Source of the DNA: Isoetes taiwanensis | Taxonomy: Eukaryota > Streptophyta > Lycopodiopsida > Isoetales > Isoetaceae | Direction: 5' to 3' | Assembly (NCBI GenBank): GCA_021234155.1 | Contig: JAJEKV010000106.1 | Coordinates: 943,002-1,007,001 of the forward strand | DNA length: 64,000 nucleotides | Part shown: one piece after another, positions 12,676 through 23,232 of the stretch | Layout: each line of letters starts with the position of its first letter | Position numbering within the stretch: position 1 is the first letter of the stretch | Notes under the pieces: model-generated | What the model saw: the letters and a program-made list of their open reading frames with translations, nothing else | What the model was told of the DNA's origin: nothing | Database searches by the model: none | Translations under genes and position numbers: made by a program

Positions 12676-13869
12676 ATGGTTATCCTACCAAGATGAGCAA
12701 GGATCTGTTTCTAGCATGGTGCTTATGACTTGAGATCCCTGAGATGAGATGTTTATTATTCCTTTTCCTCATCCTTTACATACCTTGTGGCAAGAGGCGT
12801 CATCACTGCATGTTTTGCATCAATACATTCTATGCCTTTTGCTATGTGCATATAGACAAAAGCAATGAGCATATTTTTATGGACCATCCATGCATTCTCG
12901 TCTCGTCTTGTCTAGCAATATGGTTCCCAAGATGTAGTGAACGAAGGTTGCTAGTATTTCAAAATGATTGCTAGAAAAATTGCATTGCACATTGTCTAAA
13001 AAATTTATGCTCTGCTTTAGAGAAAGGCTTGAGGATTTGAAAGGGAAGGAAATGGTAGGGGGAAAATGGTCGTGGTGAAGCAAAGCCTCCTATAAGCAGG
13101 ACACGGCAGAATCGTGCCTATCCTGTTTTTACAAAAAATAGAAAGAAATTAGCTTGCAGCTAAGGATCCGTTACAAAAATCAATCATGTTAATTCTTAGA
13201 AGAGATGAGAACTCTACTAAATGGACATACTAGCAAAGTTAAAATACAAGAAGTAAATCGATGAACATTAATCTATGGTTGCAACAACTTATTCGTTGCT
13301 TCGTAAACTATCATAAGCTAATGGTGTGAAAATGTTCAGAAGTATATATTCCGTGCTAAAATACTTGAAGTTATCCTCGATCATGGTGTTTAGAAGTGTG
13401 CTCCTTCAAGAGGTGGATGGTGTCATGCATAGCTCATGCTAACAAGAGAACGGTAATTTCCCATAACTTAGAGGGTAATAGAACTGCTCTATCTGATCAT
13501 CAAATAATGTTGTACACACCACTTGAGCCTTTGCACGAGAACATTAATTCCCCATAACTTAGAGAGTAATAGATAATGCAAAAGGACTTAGAAACTGTCA
13601 ATGGTTTTGCATGTCAATTTAGTTGAAAACATGAAGGAAGAACTCCATATTATAACTTGAAGGAGGTTGCTAAGAATTTAATAGCATAAGTTGCAAGCAA
13701 AGTAAATCTACTTAATATTGCAAACACATGTCTTTTGTTGCTTAATAGTTGTGGCTCGAGTTCTGAACAATACACATGGTGTTTGTTCAGTAAATTTAGG
13801 TTATATATTTTTTGAATATGTGACGAATGAGCCTAGGCCCCGTCGAAGGCAATGATTTGGAGTCTGTGG
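12676..13869. other. No recognisable gene
   Basis: No recognisable protein. The phrase CATAACTTAGAG(G/A)GTAATAG occurs twice about 88 bp apart (near 13460 and 13548). Confidence 0.45.
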
Positions 13870-15032
13870 TTCAGCGCGAACGAGCATTTACCATGGCTCT
13901 TCAATACGCTTTGGCACAATGATCAAGGATCTGCCTTCATTGTAGCCAATGCCCCTCCTAATGGATAACCGAGGAATTTGTCAAGCAATGCTCCCACCAT
14001 TGTCACATTTAGCGTCTTGCATCCAGTGTCAATGTCACTCAACATTGTTAACTCTTCCGTCATGTCGTCCTTCCCACACTTCTCGCAGAACTGTCTGACA
14101 CTACCTTCTTGCAATCATTGCATGTCTTCACGACCTTGTTGTTGCCAGTTATATTCAATCTCAATGTGCCCGAGACCTACACATCCAAAAACATTTGATT
14201 AGTAGGAAACCATATCAAAGAAGATGACAAGCAAGGACAATTTTGGCTTAGATTTAGCACAAAACATATGCCTTGGTATTGTCTAGAACATGTGCTGCGA
14301 AGACTTTGTTTTTTAGTGTCACCACTACATCATCGTCTGGAAACCATAATTCGTCTGGAAACCGGCTTGACACTGCGTCCTCTACAATTTTGAATGCCAT
14401 TGTAGCCTCCGCAGATGTTAAATTAGTTTGGCCACGGAACGTACTGACCTTCGAGGTCTTGAATAAGAGAATGGGTTTACGCTCTAAAAGAAACAAGCAT
14501 TTGATCTTCTCAATCACATGTGCATGTTCAGGCCAAAACTTCAATTCTGCAACATCATTTTCGCCACACCCATCTGCAACTAGCAAACAAGGGAACATCC
14601 CATGTTCTTTGACCCCTCCAATAATAACTAGTAGGTTGACGTATATAGGTTGGTCATGGGTCGTGCTTAACGATAACCGAATATTTGCACCATCTATGGG
14701 CAATAAGGAAAGCAGAACTCCAGGCCCTTCAATGGATGCCACCTTGGTGTTCCTTAGAATCTTTATGGTGTTCACACAATCTCCGTATGGAGAGCCAAAA
14801 GCCTGTCTCAACACGGTTTCCAATTCCACGTCCGTTCCTCATCAGTAGTTACCGTGATTGTGTGCATTGCATGCTCATCTACGACATCCACATTCAACGC
14901 CCAGTAACTACTAGATGTTGCTCGTAGAAAATTCCCATATTGGATTAAAACGAGCACATGTATCTCTTTTCCAGGAGCCGCGAACAAACAAGTTGATTTC
15001 TGGATTGCTTTTGTTGACTTCGAATTGGGCAT
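13870..15032 (-). pseudogene. OB-fold protein remnant, RPA1-like
   Basis: On the minus strand a long open piece (14829-14254) shows an OB-fold-like run: LLVADGCGENDVAELKFWPEHA, then KPILLFKTSKVSTFRGQTNLT. This resembles the single-strand-DNA-binding folds of replication protein A large subunit. After a likely intron (acceptor GTAG near 14177), a zinc-ribbon-like segment follows with CNDC in one frame and QFCEKCGK in the next. A one-base frameshift separates the two cysteine pairs. The frame then reads TLNVTMVGALLDKFLGYP, as in the third RPA1 domain. The N-terminal piece (15032-14808) is in a different frame. The gene therefore looks broken in at least two places. MEIOB-type OB proteins are an alternative. 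Confidence 0.4.
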
Positions 15033-15557
15033 GTCAACAGAATCCCCGCTTTCCGCATATTTGGTGCCACTAGATTATGCCATCTGCATTGTCGCACTAG
15101 TTAATGGGATCCGAAAGGAAGGAGGACAAGTAATAGAGCTTTACTTGTTGATGGTTGCAAGGCTCGCTCCTCCACCATTTTTATATATGGCAAGAAAGGG
15201 TTTTTGCCTTTTTCAAACATAGAGGCACCTTTTTGTCAAAATGCAAAGTACTGCCTATTTAAAGAATTGGGATAGCAAAGTATTCATTTGAAGGTCTACG
15301 AACGCGTTTGTGCATGGAGACATCGACGACTGTGTTGTGCTCTGCAGTGTAGGTAAAGTTATTATTCAAGGCAAACATGGCATCAAGGCTTGGATTTTCA
15401 ATGGCACTAATTGCACCTCACAACCCATATCATTGACCCAATGGAAATGCACAATTATGATTCCAGATATCCTTCATCCAATGAGAAAAAAGAAGGAAGA
15501 CCAAAGCCTAGAGCAAAATAAAGGACCACGGACTAGAGTGAGTGAAGGCTCAACGTT

Positions 15558-15709
15558 CCTCTTTGGGTATAGTGAAACATTTTAGGGGACAAAATGGAAT
15601 TCCAAAAAATATTAATTGTGTCCCTACTACACCTCTTTGGGTATGGTGAAACATTTTAGGGGACAAAATGGAATTTCAAATGGAAAATATTAATTGTGTC
15701 CCTGCTACA
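15558..15709. repeat. Tandem duplication, two ~75-bp units
   Basis: CCTCTTTGGGTAT(A/G)GTGAAAC and the following AATTGTGTCCCT(A/G)CTACA occur at 15558-15631 and 15632-15709. The second unit runs straight into the YTH-type coding sequence. Confidence 0.9.
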
Positions 15710-16307
15710 AAAGAGCAGTATAACAAGTCTGATTTTGTCACATCTTATAATGATGTGAAGTTCTCTATAAGTCTACTTCTCTGTGTTGCTTATTTTAAGG
15801 AAGGTGTCAGTGAGTCTTAAAGTATCGTTCTTGATTTTTATGTACAGGTCAATGCGAGTGGGCAATTTTGTGACCTGGCAGAAATGTGCGGATCTGTAGA
15901 TTTTAATAAGAGCATGGATTTTTGGCAGCAGGATAAGTGGAATGGACATTTTTGTGTTAAGTGGCATGTCATCAAAGACATTCCCAATAGCCGATTTCGT
16001 CATATCATTTTAGAGAACAATGACAAAAAACCTGTGATCAACAGTAGAGACACCCAAGAGATAGCTTCTCATCCTCATCTGCTTTTCCCTTTTGTCTGTG
16101 GTTTCTAATTTGATTCATTTGGAGACATCATATCAACAGGTTAAATTTCAGCAGGGTATTAAAATGCTTAAGATATTTAAAAGCTACCCATCCAAGGCAT
16201 CTATATTAGATGACTTCCAGTTTTACGAGAACAGACAACCAGCAATGCAGGAGAAGATATCGGCATCAACTGCAAAATTCCCATCAAGAGCAACAACAGG
16301 CAAGTAA
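15710..16307 (+). pseudogene. YTH-domain (ECT family) remnant
   Basis: This is part of the m6A-RNA-binding YTH domain of plant ECT proteins. 15710-15766 reads KEQYNKSDFVTSYNDVKF, the segment before the domain. Exon 15848-16060 (acceptor TACAG) reads VNASGQFCDLAEM, SVDFNKSMDFWQQDKW and NSRDTQE. Exon 16140-16307 reads VKFQQGIKMLKIFKSYPSK to a TAA stop. The W of WQQDKW is one of the usual aromatic-cage residues. The expected N-terminal part of the domain (the VIKSYSEDD region and the following strand) is absent between 15766 and 15848. The donor after NSRDTQE is AT rather than GT (16061-16062). Missing core and damaged donor both point to a pseudogene. Confidence 0.8.
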
Positions 16308-17025
16308 TAGTGTTATGTACCTAGTACATGGGGCTATCATGCTCACATGTAACAAGTTCTAGAAATTAAGTTCTCCGTTTAACAATGTGCTTGTTTACAG
16401 ATTTCCCATTTGGTAGCAGTGAAAGCACATACAGATGAGGTTCCTAATAATTCGAAACAAACTCATGGAAATGGAAATATGAGAGATCTTGCATGTGTGG
16501 GTTTAAAACCTGCAACAACTAAAATGGAGAATGATGATACAATTTTCAAGCCTGAAATGGCAGCTCAGAATTGCAAAGAGAAACTGGAGGTGGAGCTCTC
16601 AATAGTAGATTCTGAACAAGAAACAAAAACTCTGAATTTGCTGCTAATTTGTGGGGTTGCGTGGAGCCTCTGTGGACCGTCACAGAAGCAGCATTCTTTC
16701 TCGAGAAAGCCTTGAACAAAAATATAAAAGCTTTTCCTCCTGTTTGTAAGCCTCCGCAGGCTTTGCTACATGTGCGGAGCGGCATTCCACGTCCATGAAA
16801 GGAACTACCACTGTGGATAGCCACCATCTGTTTCTAAAGTTGTTATATAGACAATAACAGTTGCATCATCTGCATCACATGCAATTAAATGACAAGGAAG
16901 TTAGTAAGTATCAAGGTCCTATGATCAAACTTTATCCCATTTCCATCCAATACTGTATACTCACCACAAGCTCTGACAGCTGCCCTTACAACAGCAGGTG
17001 CATAGCCCATACTCTCAAACTTGAC

Positions 17026-17095
17026 GAATGTGGCATGTTCCTGGGGAGATGAAAATGGACGAATGTGGCATGTTCCTGGGGAGATGAAAATGGAC
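17026..17095. repeat. Tandem duplication, two 35-bp units
   Basis: GAATGTGGCATGTTCCTGGG and the next 15 bases occur twice without change. The duplication lies at the acceptor side of the second UBA-like exon. Confidence 0.95.
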
Positions 17096-17380
17096 GTATC
17101 TGCATAAAATAATCTAAAAGTAACTAAACTTGCAGGGACAAACAACTCAACAAGTATAATAAAGGATCTCAACCTTCCGAAGCTTCTTTTTTTTTCTCTT
17201 AAGCTTTTTGATCTCCATAGATTGTAGGGGATCACTGGAATATTCGTCGTAAGATATGGTCTTCCCGAGGAATGACCTCCTTTTTCTGCATAAGAATTAG
17301 AGAACTGTAATTCAAGTGTGCAGAAGCTACTCAAACTATATAAATGTTTGCTTTCTTACTTCAAGAGTATTGACATCGTG

Positions 17381-17840
17381 GGACCGCCGTATTTAGAGTC
17401 CGGGATGTGGTATTTCTGGACTTTTTTGGGGTATTTCCGGCCATCCGTTATCAACCACTGTAACTTCACAGTTTCAAGCCCAGAATCAACTGTTTTGGGG
17501 CATTTTTTGATCAATCCGGCTCTATCTGGGCTCAAATTGCTTCCTCTCTTCATCAGACTAATGTTAAAGAGGCAGACAAAGTGATTAGAAGGGCTTTTGA
17601 AGCAGTTCAAGCCATCCACAGAGCTGCAAGAACGATCCGACCAAAGATTTCAGCTCCGCCGCGCAGTTTCGCGCTTGGTTTTTGGCCAGAAATACCACTT
17701 TTTGGCCGGAAATACCACCTTTTTTGGCCGGAAATACCACTTTTTTGGCTGGAAATACCACTTGGCTGATAACGGATGTCCAGAATTACCACCAAGAAAG
17801 TCCGGAAATACCACATCCCGGACTCTAAATACGGACGTCC
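17381..17840. mobile_element. MITE-like element with ~70-bp inverted ends
   Basis: The left end (17381 on) and the reverse complement of the right end (17840 back) share CCGTATTTAGAGTCCGGGAT, then GTGGTATTTC, GGACTTT and, further in, CATCCGTTATC. The element is flanked by identical 14-bp direct repeats TCGTGGGACCGCCG at 17376-17389 and 17841-17854. It encodes no protein. Inside, a 22-bp unit with GG(C/A)AATACCAC is repeated about four times (17686-17765). Family unknown. Confidence 0.8.
17686..17765. repeat. ~22-bp tandem repeat inside the MITE-like element
   Basis: About 3.5 copies of GGCCGGAAATACCACTTTTT. The terminal repeats contain the same GGAAATACCAC phrase, so the array probably arose from the element's own end. 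Confidence 0.85.
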
Positions 17841-18080
17841 TCGTGGGACCGCCGACAATAGTGGCATCATCTGCATCGCCTAGAGTTACGAAGTGAAATT
17901 AGTACCATTTTCAAATTAATAGAATCTCTTCTGATCATATCATTAAGAATTCATTGGCATAACTACCATATGCTTTGATGGCTTTCTTCACGAGTGCAGC
18001 TGGATAACCTATCCTTCCAAACTTGGCCAGCAACCTACTTTTCTCATAGTCCACTGCCATTTGAGATGCAACAATACTGT

Positions 18081-18689
18081 TTGGGTACTCTGTTGCTCAT
18101 AACCGATCAATAAGCTTTTAGTCCCATTACTTATCAATAAAAATATAACACCGCATAAGAAAACAAGCATTTTTCGGAACTCTTTGGCCTTCTGTTACAC
18201 AGGGACATAATCATAACAACTTTCCATATTTAATGGTCGTATATCCTCATTGTCTGGAAAAACAATGCTTAAGCAAGATTAGAAGCGTCGTGTTGCATGG
18301 ACATTTCATTTTTCAAATCTCTTATCATGGCCATCCAATCCATCAAGATAAAGCATGAGCTTGCTTTATCAAAGAATTCCAGTCCAGCGAGCCCTACCAT
18401 AACCTTGCCTTATCTAGGACAAAGATACTAGTGACAATATGTCATAATGTTGACTTTTCTAAAGAAGATGCTTGAACCAGGCTAAAATTAAAAGAAACAT
18501 GGTTCCATCGCACAAAGGATTGCCATCATGAAATGGTAATCAAAACTTTGAAACCCTGAAGTCCATTTAGACAGGCTAGTAAGCAGCACCACTCTAATAG
18601 TCTTCAGCATGTTCCTGCGAAACTGTTAAACAATATAACTCACAACTGAGAAAACTAATATCGATCTCGGAAAGTCCTATTATGGCATG
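18081..18689. other. No recognisable gene
   Basis: Nothing recognisable on either strand. Confidence 0.45.
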
Positions 18690-19235
18690 AAACTCTGTTG
18701 CAGTTGCATGCGACTGCAAACAGAGGAAAATGCTATGCTACAAGAATCTGCAGTAAAGCCTAATCCAAGGCAAACAAACAGGTTTACTCCGACTTTTGCA
18801 TGCATGCCTCCCCACGAACTGGCAGTGCTCAATGGTTTATTAGTCTTGAATGTGGTTGCCCCTCCATAGTCAATCGCAGCACTCAATAACTGCTGTGCAT
18901 CTTACCATGCCTGCATACGAAACTAAACTCTAGAGACATATAACAAGAATAGGATAGCAAATGGCCCTTCTTAGTCCAAGAATCCCCTGCACAGTAAATC
19001 TAGTATGGCTGTTTGTGTCTTGGTTGAACGATGACCAGACCTGCACTGGACTGGCCGGTTAGATGGTTTGCACAACCGCTGCCCAATAATAGGGGCGACC
19101 GCCAATTTACAGCCTACAGGAAGTTTTTAGCAGTTTTCAGCATATTCCAGGTATATACTAGCATATACCCAGAACATGCCAAAACCCACATAAACAAGGG
19201 ATTGCCCCCCTAGGGGCAACCCAAAAAAGATAAAC
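18690..19235 (-). repeat. Dispersed repeat family, copy 1
   Basis: Read on the minus strand it starts GGGTTGCCCCTA, then CCCTTGTTTATGTGGGTTTT and GGTATATGCTAG. It ends with GCGATTGACTATGGAG, then GAGCACTGCC and TTAGGCTTT(A/T)CTGCA. The same blocks appear in the same order on the plus strand at 33728-34165. The middle has diverged. Type of element unknown; the GGGGCAACC block can form a hairpin with its own CCCCTAGGGG centre. Confidence 0.7.
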
Positions 19236-20272
19236 ATCATATAACTACTTCTCCTTGTTAGAATATAATGTGGGATCCATTATCTAGCCAAAATAATTCC
19301 ATTGATGATTACCATTATTTGTTTTGTGCAACAATGATTACCACTATGATTGCTACTACTCATACAAATGCTCAATAATCCAACTACTAAAGGACGTGTG
19401 CATTCTTATGAAACCAATATGCTAGATAGGTTATTGGAAATGACGAGACTTGTATAATGCTATTGCAATATGCAGATGAACAAGTGCAGCAAGCTCCATA
19501 ACTGAGATGTGAAACATGTACAGTCTGTAGATTTAACAATGGATATTTTATGTTGTTGTAGAAGCCTTTTCAAGTTTGAAGATGAGATAACTTGATGACG
19601 ATACCATATCTACCATCATCGGTCAACAAAGTAGCTACTACAATCTGAAATAACATTTGGCAATCTTTTCTAAATGCATGTTCCAACTTCGTCAAATTAC
19701 CATGTCTTCAGTGGCATCATCAGTTCTAGTAAAGCCATGCAAAAAAAAATTTCTAGCCATGTCTGCATTGGGCTTGTCTGCTAGATATTTCCTGGTAATA
19801 AGAAGCCAAGCCCCTAGTTATTAAGAATACACTTGCATAACAGAAGTTTGTATGGCCAACATAGAGATTTCTTGAGAGTTGTCTATATACAAAATAGCTT
19901 GCTGATTACATTTCTTTTGAATATCATCTCTGTGGTTGTAGAAACTCTAGAGTTGAATATTAAAAACAATGAATTATCAGCTGAATAAAAGCTACAATAG
20001 AAGATAGAAAGAGCTACAAGATAATGAGACTACGGAGGAATGAGTTTTTGCATACAATTAGATTTTGCTTCATAGTATGTGGTAAGGTTCCTTAAGAAGG
20101 CATATCTCTTCGTGTTTTAATTTACATGTCCACACAATATACACACATGAAAAAATAGTCTTGACTTCATGCTGATATTTACTAAGCATCCATAGTCCAT
20201 TTTTGTGGCAACATTTCTTACCTTGAGTCAAGTTCTTGTTTATTCCCAGCAACGATGACACCCATATCCTGA
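19236..20272. other. No recognisable gene
   Basis: AT-rich, no recognisable coding sequence. Confidence 0.45.
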
Positions 20273-20273
20273 T

Positions 20274-20465
20274 ATGCCATCGATCCGGGCCATCGGATAG
20301 GTATTCTCGAATGGGCGAGCATGCATCTCTCTCATGCATGCATGCACATGCATGCATTTCATGCATTTTCTAGGGCTCTGATTCATTTGGGGATCTCTAT
20401 TTCTTGCAGGTTCTTCATCAACTTCTAATCGATATTTTCTCATCTCTAACAGTTCCCTTGACTCT
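20274..20465 (+). repeat. Spaced direct repeat, left copy
   Basis: It starts ATGCCATC(G/A)ATCCG and contains an ATGCATGC-rich stretch, then TATTTCTTGCAGGTTCTTCA and AACAGTTCCCTTGACTC. The right copy is at 20670-20851, 396 bp further on. Confidence 0.9.
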
Positions 20466-20669
20466 CTTTCTTTGATACCAAGCAGGGGAGGGGCTTCTCC
20501 CTGCTTGGTTTGACAGTCTGGCATCCTTTTCCATGTTGTGACATGTTCTTTCCCGATCTTGTCCCTTTTTTGGCCATCCTTCAACCTTCGACCTCGATCC
20601 CCTTTAGATAAGGAAGTTCTCTTTTTGTCGGGAGCTTTTGCCTATTTTCATGCAAGCTCTTATTCGAGA

Positions 20670-20851
20670 ATGCCATCAATCCGAGCCATCGGATCGGTAT
20701 TCTTGAATAGGCGTGCATGCATCTCTCCTATGCATGCATGCATTGCATGCATTTTCTGAGGCTCTGGTTCATTTCGGAATCGTTATTTCTTGCAGGTTCT
20801 TCATCGAATTCTCATCGGCTTTTTCTTCTCTCTCAACAGTTCCCTTGACTC
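20670..20851 (+). repeat. Spaced direct repeat, right copy
   Basis: It carries the same blocks in the same order as 20274-20465, with about 10-15 percent divergence by eye. The sequence between the copies is not repeated. Confidence 0.9.
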
Positions 20852-21479
20852 CCACCCATCCTTCCTTAATGTGTATATTATTGTAAATATTGTTTCTTGT
20901 CGCGTGGCACGCGTGACTAGCCCTTCGCTTTTTCTAGGTTTTTTCTCTATCGGTTTTTTGTTGATGATGTGCAGGTCCAGGGGTGATGCGCGACTTCGGT
21001 ATTCTCTGTGGAGCGTGGGTTTTTTTGTGGGAATATTTAGCAGCCTTGCATTGTCCAAGCCCCTTGCCGAGGTTTTAATCGCTAGGGCTTTTCCTTGAAA
21101 ACTCGAAAGGGCGGGGTTTTTTAATCCCGGCGATAAGCTCTCGGTAGGTACACTAGCCAACATCTGTAACACACAATTTATTTGGGGTCCAGGTGTTATA
21201 ACTGGACATTCTCCATGTTTTTCATTTTGATAATAACATGTCTATTATTAGGTGTGTAGCAAAACAATTGTCATGCACATAAAATCTCAAATCTATGTAA
21301 CTTACCACGTCATTATCAAGATCATCCAGATTAATTGCAGGGTATACCAAACTAGCTTTGATTGCCTGCATACATGAAAAGATTCAATATAGAACATCCA
21401 ATTCTCTCTGAATCGATTGCAACCTCCCTAACGAACGGTTGCATATTAAAACCGTTGTGGTGCTACCTGAATAATGCCG
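20852..21479. other. Mostly unassigned; possible LINE 3'-UTR relic and one exon-like piece
   Basis: 21080-21117 (GCTAGGGCTTTTCC, then GGGCGGGGTTTTTTAATCC) resembles the 3' UTR of the LINE at 46383-46424. On the minus strand 21367-21310 looks like one exon, with a TGCAG acceptor, the frame AIKASLVYPAINLDDLDNDV and a GTAAGT donor. Its gene is unknown. Confidence 0.35.
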
Positions 21480-21489
21480 ATCGACATCG

Positions 21490-22319
21490 CACCCGGGAGA
21501 ATTTCAGGTCGGTGATTCGGTTTGGCTAAAGATCATTAGAGGAAATTTGAGATCTCATTTCATCCCCATAAGAATCCTCCAATGGAATGGCTACCCTCTA
21601 TTAACTGCAATTAATGCAGCACCAACAACTTCATTGCTGTTGTTTTTCCCCTATAACTTTTGATCCACTTGTTAAAATGTTGCGGCGTTTGTTGCATTAG
21701 ATGCGGAATGAAAAGATCTTTCCAATGATATATGGTTATGATGTATTTCAATATGGTCATATGCGTTAACCTTAAAAAAATATAATTTTTTGCTTATTTC
21801 TTATATATTTATATCATAAAAGATGTATGAATGGGTTATCACTAGATAGATCTTGTGAAGACGAACCCATTGCTACAAAAAGTTTTTGAATCGGAGTTCT
21901 GGATCAAAAGTTATAATGAAAAAATGATACTACAGAAGTTAGTTGCAGCTGCATTAATTACAGGCTGCCACATAATACTGGAATGAGATATACTGAAGCT
22001 CTTCTCTTATTGGACAGTTTAAAAAGCTGACATGGCATTTTAAGCATCCCTTAATGGGACAAAATGCGATCTCATTTTTCCTCTAATGCAAGGTGAAGCA
22101 AGCCAAACTTGAGATTGGCAATTGTAAGAAGCTTGCACCTAGATGGGCGGGATCTTTTCAGATAACCGAAAGGATAGGTTCTCAGGCCTACCGATTGGAT
22201 CTGCCCGTACATTTGAAGGTACATAAAGTTTTCTACGTAAGTCTTCTCAAGAAGCATCATCCTGCACAAGGCCCCCAAAAATTAACTTGCATTCATAATC
22301 GTGATGGAAACTAGTATAC
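21490..22319 (+). pseudogene. Ty3/gypsy integrase C-terminus, split by an insertion
   Basis: Left part: HPGEFQVGDSVWLKI, ending at about 21536. Right part from 22093: KQAKLEIGNCKKLAPRWAGS, then FQITERIGSQAYRLDLP and KVHKVFYVSLLKKHHP. This is the SH3-like C-terminal domain of gypsy integrases, in the usual order. The two halves are separated by the 545-bp element at 21539-22083 and no longer join in frame. No protease, reverse transcriptase or LTR of this copy is visible nearby, so it is an old fragment. Confidence 0.8.
21539..22083. mobile_element. TA-flanked inverted-repeat element (MITE)
   Basis: The ends are inverted repeats of about 35 bp: the left reads GAGGAAATTTGAGATCTCAT and the right, reversed, GAGGAAAAATGAGATCGCAT, both continuing to a TCCC. 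A TA dinucleotide flanks each side (21537-21538 and 22084-22085), as for Tc1/mariner (Stowaway-type) insertions. It has no coding capacity and interrupts a gypsy integrase fragment, so it inserted later than that retroelement. Confidence 0.8.
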
Positions 22320-23232
22320 ACGTGGTTTTTAATACATGCTATTCATAATGTCAATAAAAACTATATGTCGGCCATGGTTTAACGAAATCAGTATTAGTTT
22401 GATCATGACTCTTATACTAATTTTATATCTTATATTAGTTTCTTAAAATTATTACTAGTTTAGGAGGTGGCTTTTAAGTGTACATTTTAAATATTATAAT
22501 TTAAGATGATTTTCTATAGTAGTTATCATTATCATATATATTTTTTTTGCATAGTTTTAATGCTTCGAGGTTTTTCATGGTAGTTCAAAAACCATGTTCG
22601 ATTTTGCGAGTGTGATATGGCTTTTGGCTCATGCTTATTTACTAGGCTTTTTGGTAGTCTATTATGCTGGTTTGTCTTGTTGCTTTCTTAATATACTTGT
22701 TTGAATCCTTAAAATCATTAGTGACTTCAAACATATTTTTTTTACAGTAACTAGTAATTCCAACTACTATATCTATTTTTGCACTATTTTTAGAACATAA
22801 TTCTTAATTATAATTTTTAACTCTGGTATGTACATGGATTTTTTTTTTTTTCTGGTTGCATGATGTGGTTTATGAATTGCTTTCTTCCTTGTTTCCTTAC
22901 CATTATATGTAGTATAGTTTTAGGTTGGACTAAGTACATGTTTGTACTATTTTTCCCGATGCATAATTTGTGGTATATTATTTAGTATCCACAGAGCATG
23001 CACATATTTTGTCTGAAAGAGGAGTTAGGATTATTTAAAGCCTTTATTATGCATGATTTAGGTTTTTCTTTGCATATTTGACATGATGAGGAGTTCTACT
23101 AGAGCATAAGTGTCAAGGAATCTCCTATTTATTACCCTATGGTCTTTTTTCAAGATAAATGTGATGAATCATTGAGCATATTTCGCTTCTAAGAGCCTTA
23201 ATAAATAAGGGTTAAACACTAGGGTTAAATAA
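22320..23232. other. No recognisable gene
   Basis: Strongly AT-rich sequence with no coding signal. Confidence 0.5.

Larger units (their letters stand above)
16868..18080 (-). pseudogene. UBA-like exon pair, unidentified gene
   Basis: Two minus-strand exon-like units share one plan. Unit 1 (about 18080-17967) reads YEKSRLLAKFGRIGYPAALV, then KKAIKAYG, with a GTAGTT donor, then after an intron a short GDADDATIV exon near 17870-17856. Unit 2 (about 17043-16965) reads HATFVKFESMGYAPAVVRAA, then VRACG, with a GTGAGT donor, then DDATVIV near 16880-16868. FGRIGYPAALVKKAI and FESMGYAPAVVRAAV fit UBA domains, which come in series in plant DRM-type DNA methyltransferases and in ubiquitin receptors. 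No methyltransferase motifs are visible, so the gene is unnamed. The inverted-repeat element at 17381-17840 sits between the two units. Confidence 0.35.
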
